Under the pieces are notes generated by a model, which worked only from the letters and a program-made list of their open reading frames with translations, was not told where the DNA came from and searched no databases. Below are positions 34,940 to 44,256 of a DNA stretch of 64,000 bases, piece by piece. A program made the translations under genes and the position numbers. This DNA is from Thalassovita taeanensis. Its GTDB lineage: Bacteria; Pseudomonadota; Alphaproteobacteria; Rhodobacterales; Rhodobacteraceae. The stretch lies in the NCBI RefSeq assembly GCF_900110775.1, contig NZ_FOEP01000015.1:1-64000 (forward strand), in the 5' to 3' direction. Every line of letters begins with the position of its first letter. Within the stretch, counting starts at the first letter, position 1.

Positions 34940-34995
34940 GGGGCGCGCTGTGTCCTGCTAGAGATTCGTCCAACACACATTCCTAGGAGAGTAAA

Positions 34996-35487
34996 ATGGC
35001 TGAAAATGGTGCTGCGCAGCCGCAGGGTACTGCGATCAAGATGAACGTTCTGAACCAATTTATCCGGGATATGTCTTTCGAGAATATTCTGGCACAGAAG
35101 GGCGCTCAGGGCGAAGTCCAGCCGGACGTGAAAGTTCAGGTCAATCTGGACGCGAAAAAGCGCGCAGCAGAACATCAGTACGAAGTGACGATCAAACTTG
35201 TTGTTGATTCCAGCTCAAAAGATGGCGCGACCAAGCTGTTCCTTCTGGAACTGGAATATGTGGGTCTATTCCACGTTGAAGGTGTGCCAGAAGATCAGAT
35301 GCACCCCTTCTTGCTGATTGAGTGCCCGCGCATGTTGTTCCCGTTCCTACGCCGTATCGTTAGCGACATCACCCGTGATGGTGGCTTCCCGGCACTGAAC
35401 CTTGATAATATCGACTTCATGCAGCTGTACCGCGCCGAGCTGGCACGCCGTCAGACCAGCGAACAACCGGCCACTCCGGTTTCCTAA
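34996..35487 (+). CDS. secB: Protein-export chaperone SecB
   Basis: This 163-residue cytoplasmic chaperone keeps preproteins unfolded and delivers them to SecA. It shows the family blocks FIRDMSFENI, LFLLELEYVGLFHVEG and FLLIECPRMLFPFLRRIVSDITRDGGFP, which form the substrate groove and SecA contact. AGGAGAG precedes the ATG. Its stop TAA overlaps the stop of the convergent dnaQ gene by four bases. Confidence 0.97.
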   Translation: MAENGAAQPQGTAIKMNVLNQFIRDMSFENILAQKGAQGEVQPDVKVQVNLDAKKRAAEHQYEVTIKLVVDSSSKDGATKLFLLELEYVGLFHVEGVPEDQMHPFLLIECPRMLFPFLRRIVSDITRDGGFPALNLDNIDFMQLYRAELARRQTSEQPATPVS

Positions 35488-36179
35488 GACAGCTTTTTCC
35501 AAAGCGCGCCGTCGCCCATCGCCTCGACAAAGGCCGTGTGGGCGGCAGCTTCTTTTTCGCTCAGGCGTGAGGGAAGCGGGGTTGGCCGGGGCATTGGCCG
35601 CCAGTCATCCTTAAGTGTCGTGGGCGTGCTGGGAGTGCTGCTGGCGGCGGACAAGGCAAAATCAGGTTGCCTTCCACCAATCAGTTCCAGATACACCTCT
35701 GCCAGAATTTCGGAATCGAGTAACGCCCCGTGCAGCGTACGCGATGCGTTATTGATCCCAAACCTGCGGCATAGCGCATCAAGCGAAGCAGGGGACCCAG
35801 GAAATTTTCTGCGGGCGATGGCCAGCGTATCGATTGCCTGCTCCCACGGTAGCTGACGAAGCTTCATCCACTTCAACTCGGCATTCAGGAACTTCATATC
35901 GAAGGCCGCGTTGTGGATCACCAGCTTGGCATCGCCGATAAAATCGAGAAACTTTTGCCCGACTTTTGCGAATACCGGTTTGTCACGAAGGAAATCATCA
36001 CCCAAACCGTGAACCTCGAACGCGGATTTCGGCATTGCGCGTTCGGGATTGATGTATTCATGAAAAGTGCGCCCTGTCGGCATGTGATTGAACAACTCGA
36101 CGCAGCCGATCTCGACGATCCGGTCGCCCTGATCCGGCTCGAACCCGGTGGTTTCGGTGTCCAGTACGATCTCACGCAT
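35484..36179 (-). CDS. dnaQ: DNA polymerase III epsilon (proofreading) subunit
   Basis: This 231-residue 3'-5' exonuclease belongs to the DEDDh group: Asp7 and Glu9 in IVLDTETTGF, HNAAFDMKFLN, and LHGALLDSEI with the catalytic His and last Asp. A flexible C-terminal tail, rich in Pro/Ser/Thr, would bind the polymerase alpha subunit. It overlaps coaE by eight bases and is the last gene of maf-aroE-coaE-dnaQ, the operon that borders the predicted origin, an arrangement familiar from Caulobacter. Confidence 0.96.
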   Translation of the reverse strand: MREIVLDTETTGFEPDQGDRIVEIGCVELFNHMPTGRTFHEYINPERAMPKSAFEVHGLGDDFLRDKPVFAKVGQKFLDFIGDAKLVIHNAAFDMKFLNAELKWMKLRQLPWEQAIDTLAIARRKFPGSPASLDALCRRFGINNASRTLHGALLDSEILAEVYLELIGGRQPDFALSAASSTPSTPTTLKDDWRPMPRPTPLPSRLSEKEAAAHTAFVEAMGDGALWKKLS

Positions 36180-36765
36180 GGGTCATCTTCCCGCGAATAT
36201 CCGCCAATATGTCTTTCACCTGGGCCTGGGCGTGCTCGAACGTATCGGTGACCAGGACGTAATCGGCACGTTTGCGCTTCTCGGCATCTGGCATCTGCTT
36301 GGACCGGATGGTTTCAAACTGCTCAGTGGTCATCGTACCACGCTCCATGACCCGTTTTCTCTGAGTTTCCGCCGGAACAGAGACGACTATCACGGCATCC
36401 ATGCGTTTGTCACCTCCGGTTTCAAACATCAGCGGCACATCGAATACAAGGATATCGGCCGTCGCGTTTGCAACGAAATCAATGCGATCCTGAGCGAGAA
36501 GGGGATGCACTATCGCCTCAATAGTTTTGAGGGCTGTCGGATCCGCGCTGATGATATTCTTCAGACGCTCACGCGAGACCTGACCGTTTTCGACCGCTTG
36601 CGGAAATGCTGCCTGCATCGGGGCAACTGCGCGTCCCCCGGTGGAATAGAGACGATGTACAGCTGCGTCTGCGTCCCAGATCTCGCAGCCTGCCTCGGCC
36701 AGAAGCTTGGCAGTTGTCGATTTTCCCATCCCAATGGAGCCGGTCAGCCCAAGCTTAAACGTCAT
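36172..36765 (-). CDS. coaE: Dephospho-CoA kinase
   Basis: CoaE phosphorylates the 3'-hydroxyl of dephospho-CoA, the last step of coenzyme A synthesis. The 197-residue P-loop protein has GLTGSIGMGKST at the N terminus, DADAAVHRLY, VFDVPLMFETG and ERGTMTTEQFE, all typical. Length is standard. It overlaps aroE upstream and dnaQ downstream, so the operon has no gaps. Confidence 0.96.
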   Translation of the reverse strand: MTFKLGLTGSIGMGKSTTAKLLAEAGCEIWDADAAVHRLYSTGGRAVAPMQAAFPQAVENGQVSRERLKNIISADPTALKTIEAIVHPLLAQDRIDFVANATADILVFDVPLMFETGGDKRMDAVIVVSVPAETQRKRVMERGTMTTEQFETIRSKQMPDAEKRKRADYVLVTDTFEHAQAQVKDILADIRGKMTHA

Positions 36766-37595
36766 CGTAGAACGGCCGCGCGCGTATTGGCGTCAACGTC
36801 AGGTCGGTGACCAAACCAGCGCTCGAAAGCGGGAACCGCCTGATAGATCAGCATTCCCAATCCGTCGACCGTGACGCAGCCCATTTCCTCAGCTTCGCGC
36901 AACAAGCGGGTCTGAAGCGGGGCATATACAAGATCAGTGACTAAAGCGCCTTTTTGCAAGCCATCAAGCGGCACGCGCAATTCAGGCTTTCCGATCATCC
37001 CAAGCGAAGTGGTATTCACAACCGTGACCGCCTCTTCCAGCATATTGCCGACTTTCACCCAATCTACGACTCTCACCCGCGCACCAAAATCCTGTTGCAA
37101 AACCTCGGCCCGGATACGCGTCCGATTGGACAACAAGATTTCTGGCACACCCACATCAAGCAACGAGGCGACAACCGCGCGCGCGGCGCCACCCGCCCCC
37201 ATAACCGCAGCAGGGCCAGCGGTTGGGTCCCAGTTGGGCGCATTCTGCTTGAGGTTTTCGATGAACCCGTACCCATCAGTGTTATCCGCGTGGATTTTTC
37301 CATCCTGGCGGAAAATCAGCGTATTTGCAGCCCCGATCAGCGTTGCGCGATCTGTCACCAGATCGGCAATATCCAAAACAGCGACTTTATGCGGGACCGT
37401 GATATTCACCCCGACAAACCCCATTTTGGGCAGGGTCCGCAAAACGGTTTCAAGATCCTCGGGCGCGACCTCCATCGGGATATAGTGACCCGCGATACCA
37501 TGAGTTTTCAGCCAATATCCATGCAGTTGTGGAGACTTAGAATGCGCGATAGGCGATCCGATCACGCCAGCGAGTGGGATATGTTGCTGTGTCAT
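36762..37595 (-). CDS. aroE: Shikimate dehydrogenase (NADP+)
   Basis: AroE reduces 3-dehydroshikimate in the chorismate pathway. The 277-residue protein has the substrate-binding GSPIAHSKSPQLHGYWL, catalytic Lys in NITVPHKVAV, NTDGYGF, the dinucleotide motif GAGGAARAVV, SNRTRIRAE and a C-terminal DGLGMLIYQA. I start it at the ATG at 37595, which overlaps the maf stop (ATGA); the long in-frame extension to 37730 lies inside maf and is discarded. Confidence 0.96.
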   Translation of the reverse strand: MTQQHIPLAGVIGSPIAHSKSPQLHGYWLKTHGIAGHYIPMEVAPEDLETVLRTLPKMGFVGVNITVPHKVAVLDIADLVTDRATLIGAANTLIFRQDGKIHADNTDGYGFIENLKQNAPNWDPTAGPAAVMGAGGAARAVVASLLDVGVPEILLSNRTRIRAEVLQQDFGARVRVVDWVKVGNMLEEAVTVVNTTSLGMIGKPELRVPLDGLQKGALVTDLVYAPLQTRLLREAEEMGCVTVDGLGMLIYQAVPAFERWFGHRPDVDANTRAAVLR

Positions 37596-38191
37596 GTTTG
37601 CAGCTCTCCGCGTAGCGTCAAATAGGATAGGAGTTCGAATAGGGGCAGGCCCAGTACTGTAAAATAGTCGCCTTCGACCCGAGAAAACAACCTGACGCCT
37701 TCTTCTTCCAATTTGTAAGCTCCAACACAATGCCGTATCTCAGGCCAGTTCCGATCAAGATAGCCCGAGAGGTAATCATCGGAAAATTCCCGCATCCTCA
37801 GGCGCACATGTCCGACATGACGCCATATGGGCTGCCCATCCTCGCAGATCACAGCTGCGGACAAAAGACTGTGGCGCTGACCCCGCAACGCGGTCAGTTG
37901 GGCATGCGCTTCGTCGACTGTTTGCGGTTTTGACATTATCTTGCCATCAAAATCCAGCACCTGATCACAGCCGATCACCAACGCACCCGGGTTTTTTTCG
38001 CTGATTTTCAACGCCTTTATTTCGGCCAGCGCATCTGCAACATCGCGCGGCTTTGCACCTTCAGAACATAGGGAACGGCGCAGCATATCTTCATCTACGC
38101 GCGCGACCTCTACATCAAACTGGACATTCGCATTCCGCAGCAGCCGCTGACGGATTTCAGAGCCAGAGGCAAGGACCAGACGTTGCGGCAT
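37592..38191 (-). CDS. Maf-family nucleotide pyrophosphatase
   Basis: This 199-residue Maf protein has the start RLVLASGSEIRQRLL, the catalytic VIGCDQVLDFDG, and KPQTVDEAHAQLTALRGQRHSL. Maf proteins remove certain modified or canonical nucleoside triphosphates and affect septum formation when overproduced. It opens the leftward operon and its start codon touches the perfect DnaA box that marks the left edge of the predicted origin. Confidence 0.92.
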   Translation of the reverse strand: MPQRLVLASGSEIRQRLLRNANVQFDVEVARVDEDMLRRSLCSEGAKPRDVADALAEIKALKISEKNPGALVIGCDQVLDFDGKIMSKPQTVDEAHAQLTALRGQRHSLLSAAVICEDGQPIWRHVGHVRLRMREFSDDYLSGYLDRNWPEIRHCVGAYKLEEEGVRLFSRVEGDYFTVLGLPLFELLSYLTLRGELQT

Positions 38192-38199
38192 GTGGATAA
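38191..38199 (-). promoter_or_regulatory. DnaA box (perfect TTATCCACA)
   Basis: TGTGGATAA on the plus strand is the exact complement of the consensus TTATCCACA. It begins at the last base of the maf start codon complement, at the edge of the intergenic region. Confidence 0.8.
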
Positions 38200-38373
38200 T
38201 CCAGTGGATAGTGGAAACTGTACGTTAGGGATGATTACTGGATATTTAACGCCATCATTGCAAGGCACAGTTTTTCGCCACTTTCCGGGTCGATAGCTCT
38301 CCAGTTATACCCTTGGGGTAAGGATAACTCTCTGTACGTGCGAAAATGCTGTTTTTCCGGACTTCTTCACGAT

Positions 38374-38382
38374 TTATCCCCA
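38374..38382 (+). promoter_or_regulatory. DnaA box, one mismatch (TTATCCCCA)
   Basis: TTATCCCCA differs from TTATCCACA at one position and lies in the centre of the predicted origin. Confidence 0.5.
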
Positions 38383-38471
38383 TTCTCTTAACCGTCGTCC
38401 AGGATGCTAGAATTTTGATACTAAATACAAATTTAGGTTTTGACACGGACAATACAGCCAAAATAAAAAAG

Positions 38472-38480
38472 TTATCAACA
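38472..38480 (+). promoter_or_regulatory. DnaA box, one mismatch (TTATCAACA)
   Basis: TTATCAACA differs from TTATCCACA at one position and lies in the right half of the predicted origin, after an A-rich run. Confidence 0.5.
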
Positions 38481-38601
38481 TTCGAAGTTGTCTGTTGGTA
38501 AGCCACAGGAAAAATAGGTAATCCCCGGTTTTTGACCTACCTAAATCATCATCATCCTTTCTCTTTTCTTTAATTATTATTAAGTAAGACTGAACACGAG
38601 A

Positions 38602-39063
38602 ATGAGAGAACTCATGGGCGATATCCTAGCCACCTTGTATCCATGGACGAAATCCATCCATATCATGGCCGTGATTTCATGGATGGCAGGGATGTTCTAT
38701 TTGCCTCGGCTTTTTGTCTACCATACCGAGAAATCGTTCGCAGGCGATCAGTTGGACGTGACCTATCAGGTTATGGAAGAGAAGCTTTTTAAGGTAATTA
38801 TGACGCCGGCCATGATTACCACCTGGATATTTGGCCTGACCTTAGTGTTAACGCCAGGAATAGTGGATTGGTCCTCGGTCTGGCCATACACCAAACTGGT
38901 TGGAATTCTCGGTATGACTTGGTGCCATGAATGGCTGGGCCGTCGGCGCAAGGATTTCAGCACTGGGCAGAACCGTTTCACCGGGCGGCAATACCGAATG
39001 ATGAACGAAGTCCCGACCGTGCTGATGGTGTTGATTGTTCTGTCCGTTGTGGTGAAATTCTGA
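38602..39063 (+). CDS. hemJ: Protoporphyrinogen IX oxidase HemJ
   Basis: This 153-residue inner-membrane protein has four membrane segments and the conserved opening SIHIMAVISWMAGMFYLPRLFVYH, with the histidines proposed to ligate haem. Later come KLVGILGMTWCHEWLGRRR and MMNEVPTVLMVLIV. HemJ oxidises protoporphyrinogen IX to protoporphyrin IX in bacteria lacking HemG or HemY-type oxidases. Two in-frame ATGs (38602 and 38614) are possible; neither has a decisive ribosome binding site. It is the first gene right of the predicted origin, where Caulobacter has haem genes as well. Confidence 0.9.
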   Translation: MRELMGDILATLYPWTKSIHIMAVISWMAGMFYLPRLFVYHTEKSFAGDQLDVTYQVMEEKLFKVIMTPAMITTWIFGLTLVLTPGIVDWSSVWPYTKLVGILGMTWCHEWLGRRRKDFSTGQNRFTGRQYRMMNEVPTVLMVLIVLSVVVKF

Positions 39064-39108
39064 TCGGAATTGACTCACACTGCGGGGGAGCATATATCGC
39101 GGGTCAAG

Positions 39109-39130
39109 CCCCCGTTCGGGGGACTATTTT
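39109..39130 (+). terminator. Hairpin with T-tract between hemJ and rho
   Basis: CCCCC (39109-39113) and GGGGG (39118-39122) form a short GC stem with a GTTC loop, followed by ACTATTTT. It may terminate hemJ transcripts or act in the rho leader, where attenuation is known in other bacteria. Confidence 0.5.
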
Positions 39131-39181
39131 CCATGACAAAAATGATCGCATGCCGCTTGTCGGCTGATCTAGGATATTCCG

Positions 39182-40453
39182 ATGACCGAAGAACGCCTCA
39201 ATCTGTCCGAGCTTAAGGCAAAAAGCCCCAAAGACCTTCTTTCTATGGCTGAAGAGCTTGAGATCGAAAACGCCTCTACCATGCGTAAGGGCGAGATGAT
39301 GTTTCAGATTCTGCGCGAAATGGCGGATGAGGATTGGATCGTTGGTGGCGATGGTGTTCTTGAGGTTCTTCAGGACGGGTTTGGATTTTTACGATCGCCT
39401 TCGGCAAACTATCTTCCCGGCCCAGACGATATTTATGTTTCACCAGAGATGATCCGCCAGCACGCGTTGCGGACCGGTGACACGATTGAAGGCGTAATTA
39501 AGTCACCTGAGGGAGAAGAGCGCTATTTCGCCCTGACAAGGGTAGAGAGTATCAACTTCGAAGATCCTGAGAAGGCACGTCACAAGATCGCCTTCGATAA
39601 CCTCACGCCGCTTTACCCTGACGAGCGGCTTAAGATGGAGATCGAAGACCCCACGATCAAAGACCGCTCTGCACGGATCATTGATTTGGTTGCACCCATC
39701 GGTAAAGGCCAGCGGTCGTTGATCGTGGCTCCGCCGCGGACCGGTAAAACAGTTCTGTTGCAGAATATCGCCCGGTCCATCGAGGTGAACCACCCTGAGA
39801 TCTATCTGATTGTTCTGCTCATCGATGAGCGGCCTGAAGAAGTGACCGATATGCAGCGTTCGGTGAAAGGAGAGGTTGTATCCTCGACCTTCGATGAGCC
39901 TGCAACGCGCCATGTTGCTGTGTCGGAAATGGTTATTGAAAAGGCGAAGCGTTTGGTCGAGCACAAACGCGACGTTGTTATTCTTCTGGATTCGATCACA
40001 CGCTTGGGGCGCGCGTTCAACACTGTTGTGCCGTCGTCGGGTAAAGTGCTGACAGGTGGCGTGGATGCTAATGCGCTGCAGCGACCGAAGCGCTTTTTTG
40101 GTGCAGCGCGAAATATCGAAGAGGGCGGTTCGTTGACTATCATCGCCACCGCTCTGATCGACACAGGCAGCCGGATGGATGAGGTGATCTTCGAAGAATT
40201 CAAAGGCACTGGCAACTCCGAGATCATTCTAGATCGTAAGGTTGCGGATAAACGTGTCTTCCCGGCGATGGACATTCTTAAGTCCGGAACCCGAAAAGAA
40301 GAGCTGCTGGTCGATCCAAAGGACCTGCAAAAAACCTTCGTTTTGCGTCGTATTCTTAATCCGATGGGAACAACTGACGCGATTGAATTCCTGATCTCCA
40401 AGCTGAAGCAAACCAAGACAAACAGCGAGTTCTTCGACTCGATGAATGGGTAA
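39182..40453 (+). CDS. rho: Transcription termination factor Rho
   Basis: This 423-residue hexameric RNA helicase ends Rho-dependent transcripts. It has the N-terminal helical segment [21 protein letters not shown] and the RNA-binding cold-shock fold (DGFGFLRSP and [14 protein letters not shown]). The ATPase domain has the P-loop [26 protein letters not shown] and [13 protein letters not shown], then the secondary RNA-binding Q and R loops. Length matches the family. The rho-mnmE-mnmG-rsmG-parA-parB order near the origin is conserved in alphaproteobacteria. Confidence 0.98.
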   Translation: MTEERLNLSELKAKSPKDLLSMAEELEIENASTMRKGEMMFQILREMADEDWIVGGDGVLEVLQDGFGFLRSPSANYLPGPDDIYVSPEMIRQHALRTGDTIEGVIKSPEGEERYFALTRVESINFEDPEKARHKIAFDNLTPLYPDERLKMEIEDPTIKDRSARIIDLVAPIGKGQRSLIVAPPRTGKTVLLQNIARSIEVNHPEIYLIVLLIDERPEEVTDMQRSVKGEVVSSTFDEPATRHVAVSEMVIEKAKRLVEHKRDVVILLDSITRLGRAFNTVVPSSGKVLTGGVDANALQRPKRFFGAARNIEEGGSLTIIATALIDTGSRMDEVIFEEFKGTGNSEIILDRKVADKRVFPAMDILKSGTRKEELLVDPKDLQKTFVLRRILNPMGTTDAIEFLISKLKQTKTNSEFFDSMNG

Positions 40454-40483
40454 TTTCTGTTGTAATTCAACAGGATAAAATAA

Positions 40484-41770
40484 ATGGATACGATATTTTC
40501 CCTTGCCACATCGCATGGTAAGGCTGGTGTCGCGGTGATCCGCGTTTCCGGTCCTTTAGCGCATGCGGCTGGGCGCGAGCTGGCAGGATCTTTGCCCCAG
40601 AGCAGAGTCGCTGGTTTGCGTGTTCTAAAAGATCCCCAGGGCGTTCGTCTCGATGAAGCGTTGGTATTGGCATTCCCCGACAAATCAAGCTTCACCGGAG
40701 AGCTCGTAGTCGAATTTCAGTTACATGGTAGCATCGCAGTCGTTGCCTCAGTGTTAAAAACACTTGGAGACATGGAAGGGCTACGTACAGCAGAACCAGG
40801 CGAATTTACCCGACGTGCGCTAGAAAACGGGCGTTTGGATTTGGCGCAGGTTGAAGGGCTTGCTGATCTTATCGATGCCGAAACCGAAGCTCAGCGTCGG
40901 CAGGCCCTTCGTGTTTTGTCCGGAGATCTTGGCAAGCGCGCAGAAATTTGGCGACGAGATTTGATACGTGCTGCAGCGTTGTTGGAAGCGACGATAGACT
41001 TCGTAGATGAGGACGTGCCGGTTGATGTATCGCCGGAAGTAAAAAGTCTTCTCAATGGCACATTGGCCGCATTGATTTCGGAAATCGAGGGCGTAAAATC
41101 AGCCGAACGCGTTCGAGAGGGATTTGAGGTCGCAATTGTTGGGGCACCAAATGTAGGTAAATCTACCTTGTTGAACGCTCTATCTGGACGAGAAGCTGCA
41201 ATAACCTCGGAATACGCCGGAACCACGCGTGACGTGATCGAGGTTCGTATGGATCTCGCAGGGCTACCGGTAACTTTGCTTGATACCGCCGGGTTGCGCG
41301 ATACGCGAGACAAGGTAGAAGAGATCGGGATCGCACGGGCGAGGCAAAGAGCTGCTCAGGCGGATCTAAGAGTGTTTTTGGTCGAAGGGGGTGAGCGCCC
41401 AGATTTTGAACCTCAGCCAGATGATATTATTCTTCGAGCTAAAGCGGATCTGTTGTTAAATAAAGATGGCGCGATCTCAGGGCTTAGTGGCGAAGGCATC
41501 GCGAATCTGATAGAAAAAATCTCGTGTCGTTTATCGTTGCGTGCTGCTTCAATCGGTGTTGCTACCCGTGAACGTCACCGGCTGGCAATGGTTCGTGCGG
41601 TCGAAGCAATGAATAACTCTCTCGGCTTGGTGTCAATGGAGGAAGATATGACAGATATCGCAGCGGAAGAGCTTCGAACTGCCATACGAGCACTTGATTC
41701 TCTTGTTGGTCGTGTCGATGTGGAAAACCTGTTAGATGAGATTTTTTCCAGCTTTTGTGTTGGAAAGTGA
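40484..41770 (+). CDS. mnmE: tRNA modification GTPase MnmE
   Basis: MnmE (TrmE) works with MnmG to add carboxymethylaminomethyl to U34 of certain tRNAs. The 428-residue protein has the N-terminal formyl-tetrahydrofolate-binding domain ([20 protein letters not shown]), the helical domain, the inserted G domain with [10 protein letters not shown] near residue 220 and TAGLRDT, and the C-terminal FCVGK motif with the essential cysteine. It ends four bases before the mnmG start. Base composition is visibly less GC-rich here than in the left part of the window. Confidence 0.97.
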   Translation: MDTIFSLATSHGKAGVAVIRVSGPLAHAAGRELAGSLPQSRVAGLRVLKDPQGVRLDEALVLAFPDKSSFTGELVVEFQLHGSIAVVASVLKTLGDMEGLRTAEPGEFTRRALENGRLDLAQVEGLADLIDAETEAQRRQALRVLSGDLGKRAEIWRRDLIRAAALLEATIDFVDEDVPVDVSPEVKSLLNGTLAALISEIEGVKSAERVREGFEVAIVGAPNVGKSTLLNALSGREAAITSEYAGTTRDVIEVRMDLAGLPVTLLDTAGLRDTRDKVEEIGIARARQRAAQADLRVFLVEGGERPDFEPQPDDIILRAKADLLLNKDGAISGLSGEGIANLIEKISCRLSLRAASIGVATRERHRLAMVRAVEAMNNSLGLVSMEEDMTDIAAEELRTAIRALDSLVGRVDVENLLDEIFSSFCVGK

Positions 41771-41773
41771 GGA

Positions 41774-43651
41774 GTGTTTCACGTGAAACAATTCGACTTC
41801 GATGTAGTCGTTGTTGGTGGCGGTCACGCGGGTGCAGAGGCCGCGCACGCTTCTGCACGCATGGGCGCTCGCACCGCACTTATAACGTTAACAAAGCTTG
41901 GTATTGGCGTGATGTCGTGCAACCCCGCCATCGGCGGGTTGGGAAAAGGCCATCTGGTGCGCGAGATTGACGCGATGGATGGCGTGATGGGCCGCGTAGC
42001 TGACGTTTCGGGTATTCAATTTCGGTTGCTGAATCGAAGAAAGGGCCCCGCGGTGCAAGGGCCTAGAACGCAGTCAGATCGTAGACTCTACCGCGAAGCT
42101 ATGCTTGCAGTAACCGAAAGTCAGGAAAAACTGACAATTTTGGAAGGCGAGGTCGTAGACTTTCTGATCGAAAGCACACGCGTTTCCGGGGTGGTACTGG
42201 CTGATGGGAGTGAAGTTTCGGCAGCTTCTGTAGTGCTTACAACCGGAACTTTTCTACGTGGTGTGATCCATATTGGAAGCAAACAACGCCCCGGAGGGCG
42301 TATGGGGGATCGCCCTTCAGTCAAACTGGCCGAGCGCATAGATGCCTTTGGCTTGCCTCTCGGACGATTGAAGACAGGGACACCACCGCGCCTTGATGGG
42401 CGAACGATTGACTGGGACAAGCTTGAAACGCAACCGGGGGATAACGACCCAGTGATGTTTTCGTTCCTTTCCCGCGCGCCGTTTGTTCGTCAGGTTTCGT
42501 GCGGAATTACCCATACCAACGAGCACACGCACGAAATTATCCAACGGAACCTAAGCCGTTCGGCAATGTACGGCGGACATATTGAAGGGGTAGGTCCACG
42601 TTATTGTCCATCGATCGAGGATAAGGTCGTTCGATTTGCAGACAAAGCTTCCCATCAGGTTTTTTTGGAACCCGAAGGTCTTGATGATTATACGGTCTAT
42701 CCAAATGGGATCTCTACGTCTTTGCCTGAAGATGTCCAGTGCGAGTATGTGCGTTCTATATTCGGACTTGAAAAGGCAGAAATCATGCAGCCAGGATATG
42801 CGATAGAATATGACTTTGTCGATCCGCGGGCGCTTGATACGCGCTTGGCCGTGAAGTCTGTTTCTGGCTTATTCCTAGCTGGGCAAATCAACGGGACCAC
42901 GGGATATGAAGAGGCTGCTGCCCAGGGCTTGGTCGCCGGCTTGAGCGCGGCTGCGGAGTCGTTGAAAAGAGATACAATAACTTTTAGCCGCGCAGACAGC
43001 TATATTGGTGTGATGTTGGACGACCTAGTGACTCGTGGGGTTACTGAGCCATATCGAATGTTTACCTCGCGCGCGGAATTTCGGCTCTCGCTCCGTGCGG
43101 ATAACGCTGATCAGAGACTCACCCCAAAGGGGTTGGAGTTGGGGTGTGTTGGCGAGACCCGGCGTGCCCAGTTTAGAGATAAGATGGAGCGACTTGAGGC
43201 GGGAAAGTCACGTTTACAAAGCACGACTTATTCGTCTCGTCAGTTGGCTGATGCTGGTTTAGCGGTTAAGCAGGACGGTGCTCGCCGCTCGCCGTTTCAA
43301 ATTCTGGCTTTCCCTGACGTTGGCTTTGAGACTTTGCTGAAATTGGATCTTGGGCTATCTGATATCGATGACGAAGCCAGAGACCAGCTTGCAAAGGATG
43401 CGCTTTACGCAAACTATATCGAGCGCCAGCAGCGTGATGTGGATGCGGTAAAGCGGGATGAGCAGCATAAAATCCTGCCAACATTCGATTTCGATGCGAT
43501 AGATGGGCTGTCGAATGAGCTCAAAGTGAAGTTGGGGCGCGCGAGGCCGGAAAACTTGGGGCAGGCAGGCCGTGTCGAAGGAATGACACCAGCCGCTCTA
43601 ACGCTGCTTCTGGCGAAGCTGCGGCAGGCAAAAAGAGAGAAGATTGCGTGA
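41774..43651 (+). CDS. mnmG: tRNA uridine-5-carboxymethylaminomethyl modification enzyme MnmG
   Basis: This 625-residue FAD protein is the partner of MnmE. It has the FAD-binding [38 protein letters not shown], the [18 protein letters not shown] signature and the C-terminal tRNA-binding helical domain. The GTG at 41774 gives the common roseobacter start MFHVKQ; GTG at 41783 (VKQFDFD) is an alternative with better ribosome binding spacing. The first codons are written by a perfect parS palindrome, so the coding sequence and the centromere share the same bases. Confidence 0.97.
   Translation: MFHVKQFDFDVVVVGGGHAGAEAAHASARMGARTALITLTKLGIGVMSCNPAIGGLGKGHLVREIDAMDGVMGRVADVSGIQFRLLNRRKGPAVQGPRTQSDRRLYREAMLAVTESQEKLTILEGEVVDFLIESTRVSGVVLADGSEVSAASVVLTTGTFLRGVIHIGSKQRPGGRMGDRPSVKLAERIDAFGLPLGRLKTGTPPRLDGRTIDWDKLETQPGDNDPVMFSFLSRAPFVRQVSCGITHTNEHTHEIIQRNLSRSAMYGGHIEGVGPRYCPSIEDKVVRFADKASHQVFLEPEGLDDYTVYPNGISTSLPEDVQCEYVRSIFGLEKAEIMQPGYAIEYDFVDPRALDTRLAVKSVSGLFLAGQINGTTGYEEAAAQGLVAGLSAAAESLKRDTITFSRADSYIGVMLDDLVTRGVTEPYRMFTSRAEFRLSLRADNADQRLTPKGLELGCVGETRRAQFRDKMERLEAGKSRLQSTTYSSRQLADAGLAVKQDGARRSPFQILAFPDVGFETLLKLDLGLSDIDDEARDQLAKDALYANYIERQQRDVDAVKRDEQHKILPTFDFDAIDGLSNELKVKLGRARPENLGQAGRVEGMTPAALTLLLAKLRQAKREKIA
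41775..41790. promoter_or_regulatory. parS centromere site 1
   Basis: TGTTTCACGTGAAACA is a perfect 16-base palindrome identical to the ParB-binding parS consensus. It overlaps the first codons of mnmG and lies about 3.3 kb upstream of parB and 3.2 kb from the predicted origin. Confidence 0.95.
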
Positions 43652-44256
43652 TTTTGCTTGGGCAGGATGTTTCACGTGAAACAATAGTGCGGCTAAATAT
43701 CTATGCTGCAGTGTTGGAGAAATGGAACCCAAAAATTAACCTTGTCGGAAAATCCACGATTGCGGATATTTGGGGCCGACACTTTTTGGATTCCGCGCAA
43801 ATTTTCCGTGAGATACACGAGGGCGCAGGCTCATGGGCAGATTTTGGAAGTGGAGGGGGATTTCCGGGGCTTGTTGTCGCAATTCTTGCCGCTGAAAAGA
43901 CGCCCGAATTGGCTGTTACACTGGTAGAAAGCGACCAACGAAAAGCGGCATTTTTACGCACCGTGGCGCGCGAGACTGGAATAGCGGTGCAGGTTCTTGA
44001 CGCAAGAATTGAGGCGCTGGAACCCCTAAATGTTGACGTTGTTTCAGCCAGGGCGCTTGCCGACTTGACGACCTTGGTGGGCTTCGCGGCGCGTCACCTA
44101 AAATCTACAGGCACAGCTCTATTTCTAAAGGGCGAAAGCTGGGAAAAAGAGCTTCATGATGCGCAGACGTCATGGTCATTTGAGGTGGAGCGTAATACTA
44201 GTAAAACAGACTCTGGTGCCGTTGTTCTAAAGGTATGGAATATCCGAAATGTCTGA
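43648..44256 (+). CDS. rsmG: 16S rRNA (guanine527-N7)-methyltransferase RsmG
   Basis: RsmG (GidB) methylates G527 of 16S rRNA; loss gives low-level streptomycin resistance in other bacteria. The 202-residue protein has the start [29 protein letters not shown], the SAM-binding [12 protein letters not shown] and a later VSARALADL. The GTG at 43648 overlaps the mnmG stop. Residues DVSRET are encoded by the second parS site. Its end overlaps the parA start by eight bases. Confidence 0.96.
   Translation: MILLGQDVSRETIVRLNIYAAVLEKWNPKINLVGKSTIADIWGRHFLDSAQIFREIHEGAGSWADFGSGGGFPGLVVAILAAEKTPELAVTLVESDQRKAAFLRTVARETGIAVQVLDARIEALEPLNVDVVSARALADLTTLVGFAARHLKSTGTALFLKGESWEKELHDAQTSWSFEVERNTSKTDSGAVVLKVWNIRNV
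43668..43683. promoter_or_regulatory. parS centromere site 2
   Basis: A second perfect TGTTTCACGTGAAACA palindrome lies near the start of rsmG, 1.9 kb from the first and 0.6 kb before parA. Confidence 0.95.

Larger units (their letters stand above)
38192..38601. other. Predicted chromosomal replication origin (oriC)
   Basis: This 410-base gap separates the leftward maf-aroE-coaE-dnaQ operon from rightward hemJ-rho-mnmE-mnmG-rsmG-parAB. It is much richer in A and T than its surroundings. It carries one perfect DnaA box at its left edge and one-mismatch boxes TTATCCCCA (38374) and TTATCAACA (38472), plus weaker ones near 38329 and 38493. The right end, about 38560-38590, is a T/A-rich tract suited to strand opening. 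TTAACC (38388) and TTAA-N6-TTAA near 38570 recall CtrA sites but do not fit the consensus fully. The neighbourhood matches origins of other alphaproteobacteria. A frame of 83 codons here (38255-38506, minus) is AT-driven and rejected. Confidence 0.75.

Noticed and set aside
38255-38506. An 83-codon minus-strand frame within the predicted origin
   Set aside because: Lies in an AT-rich non-coding gap, has no ribosome binding site or recognisable domain.
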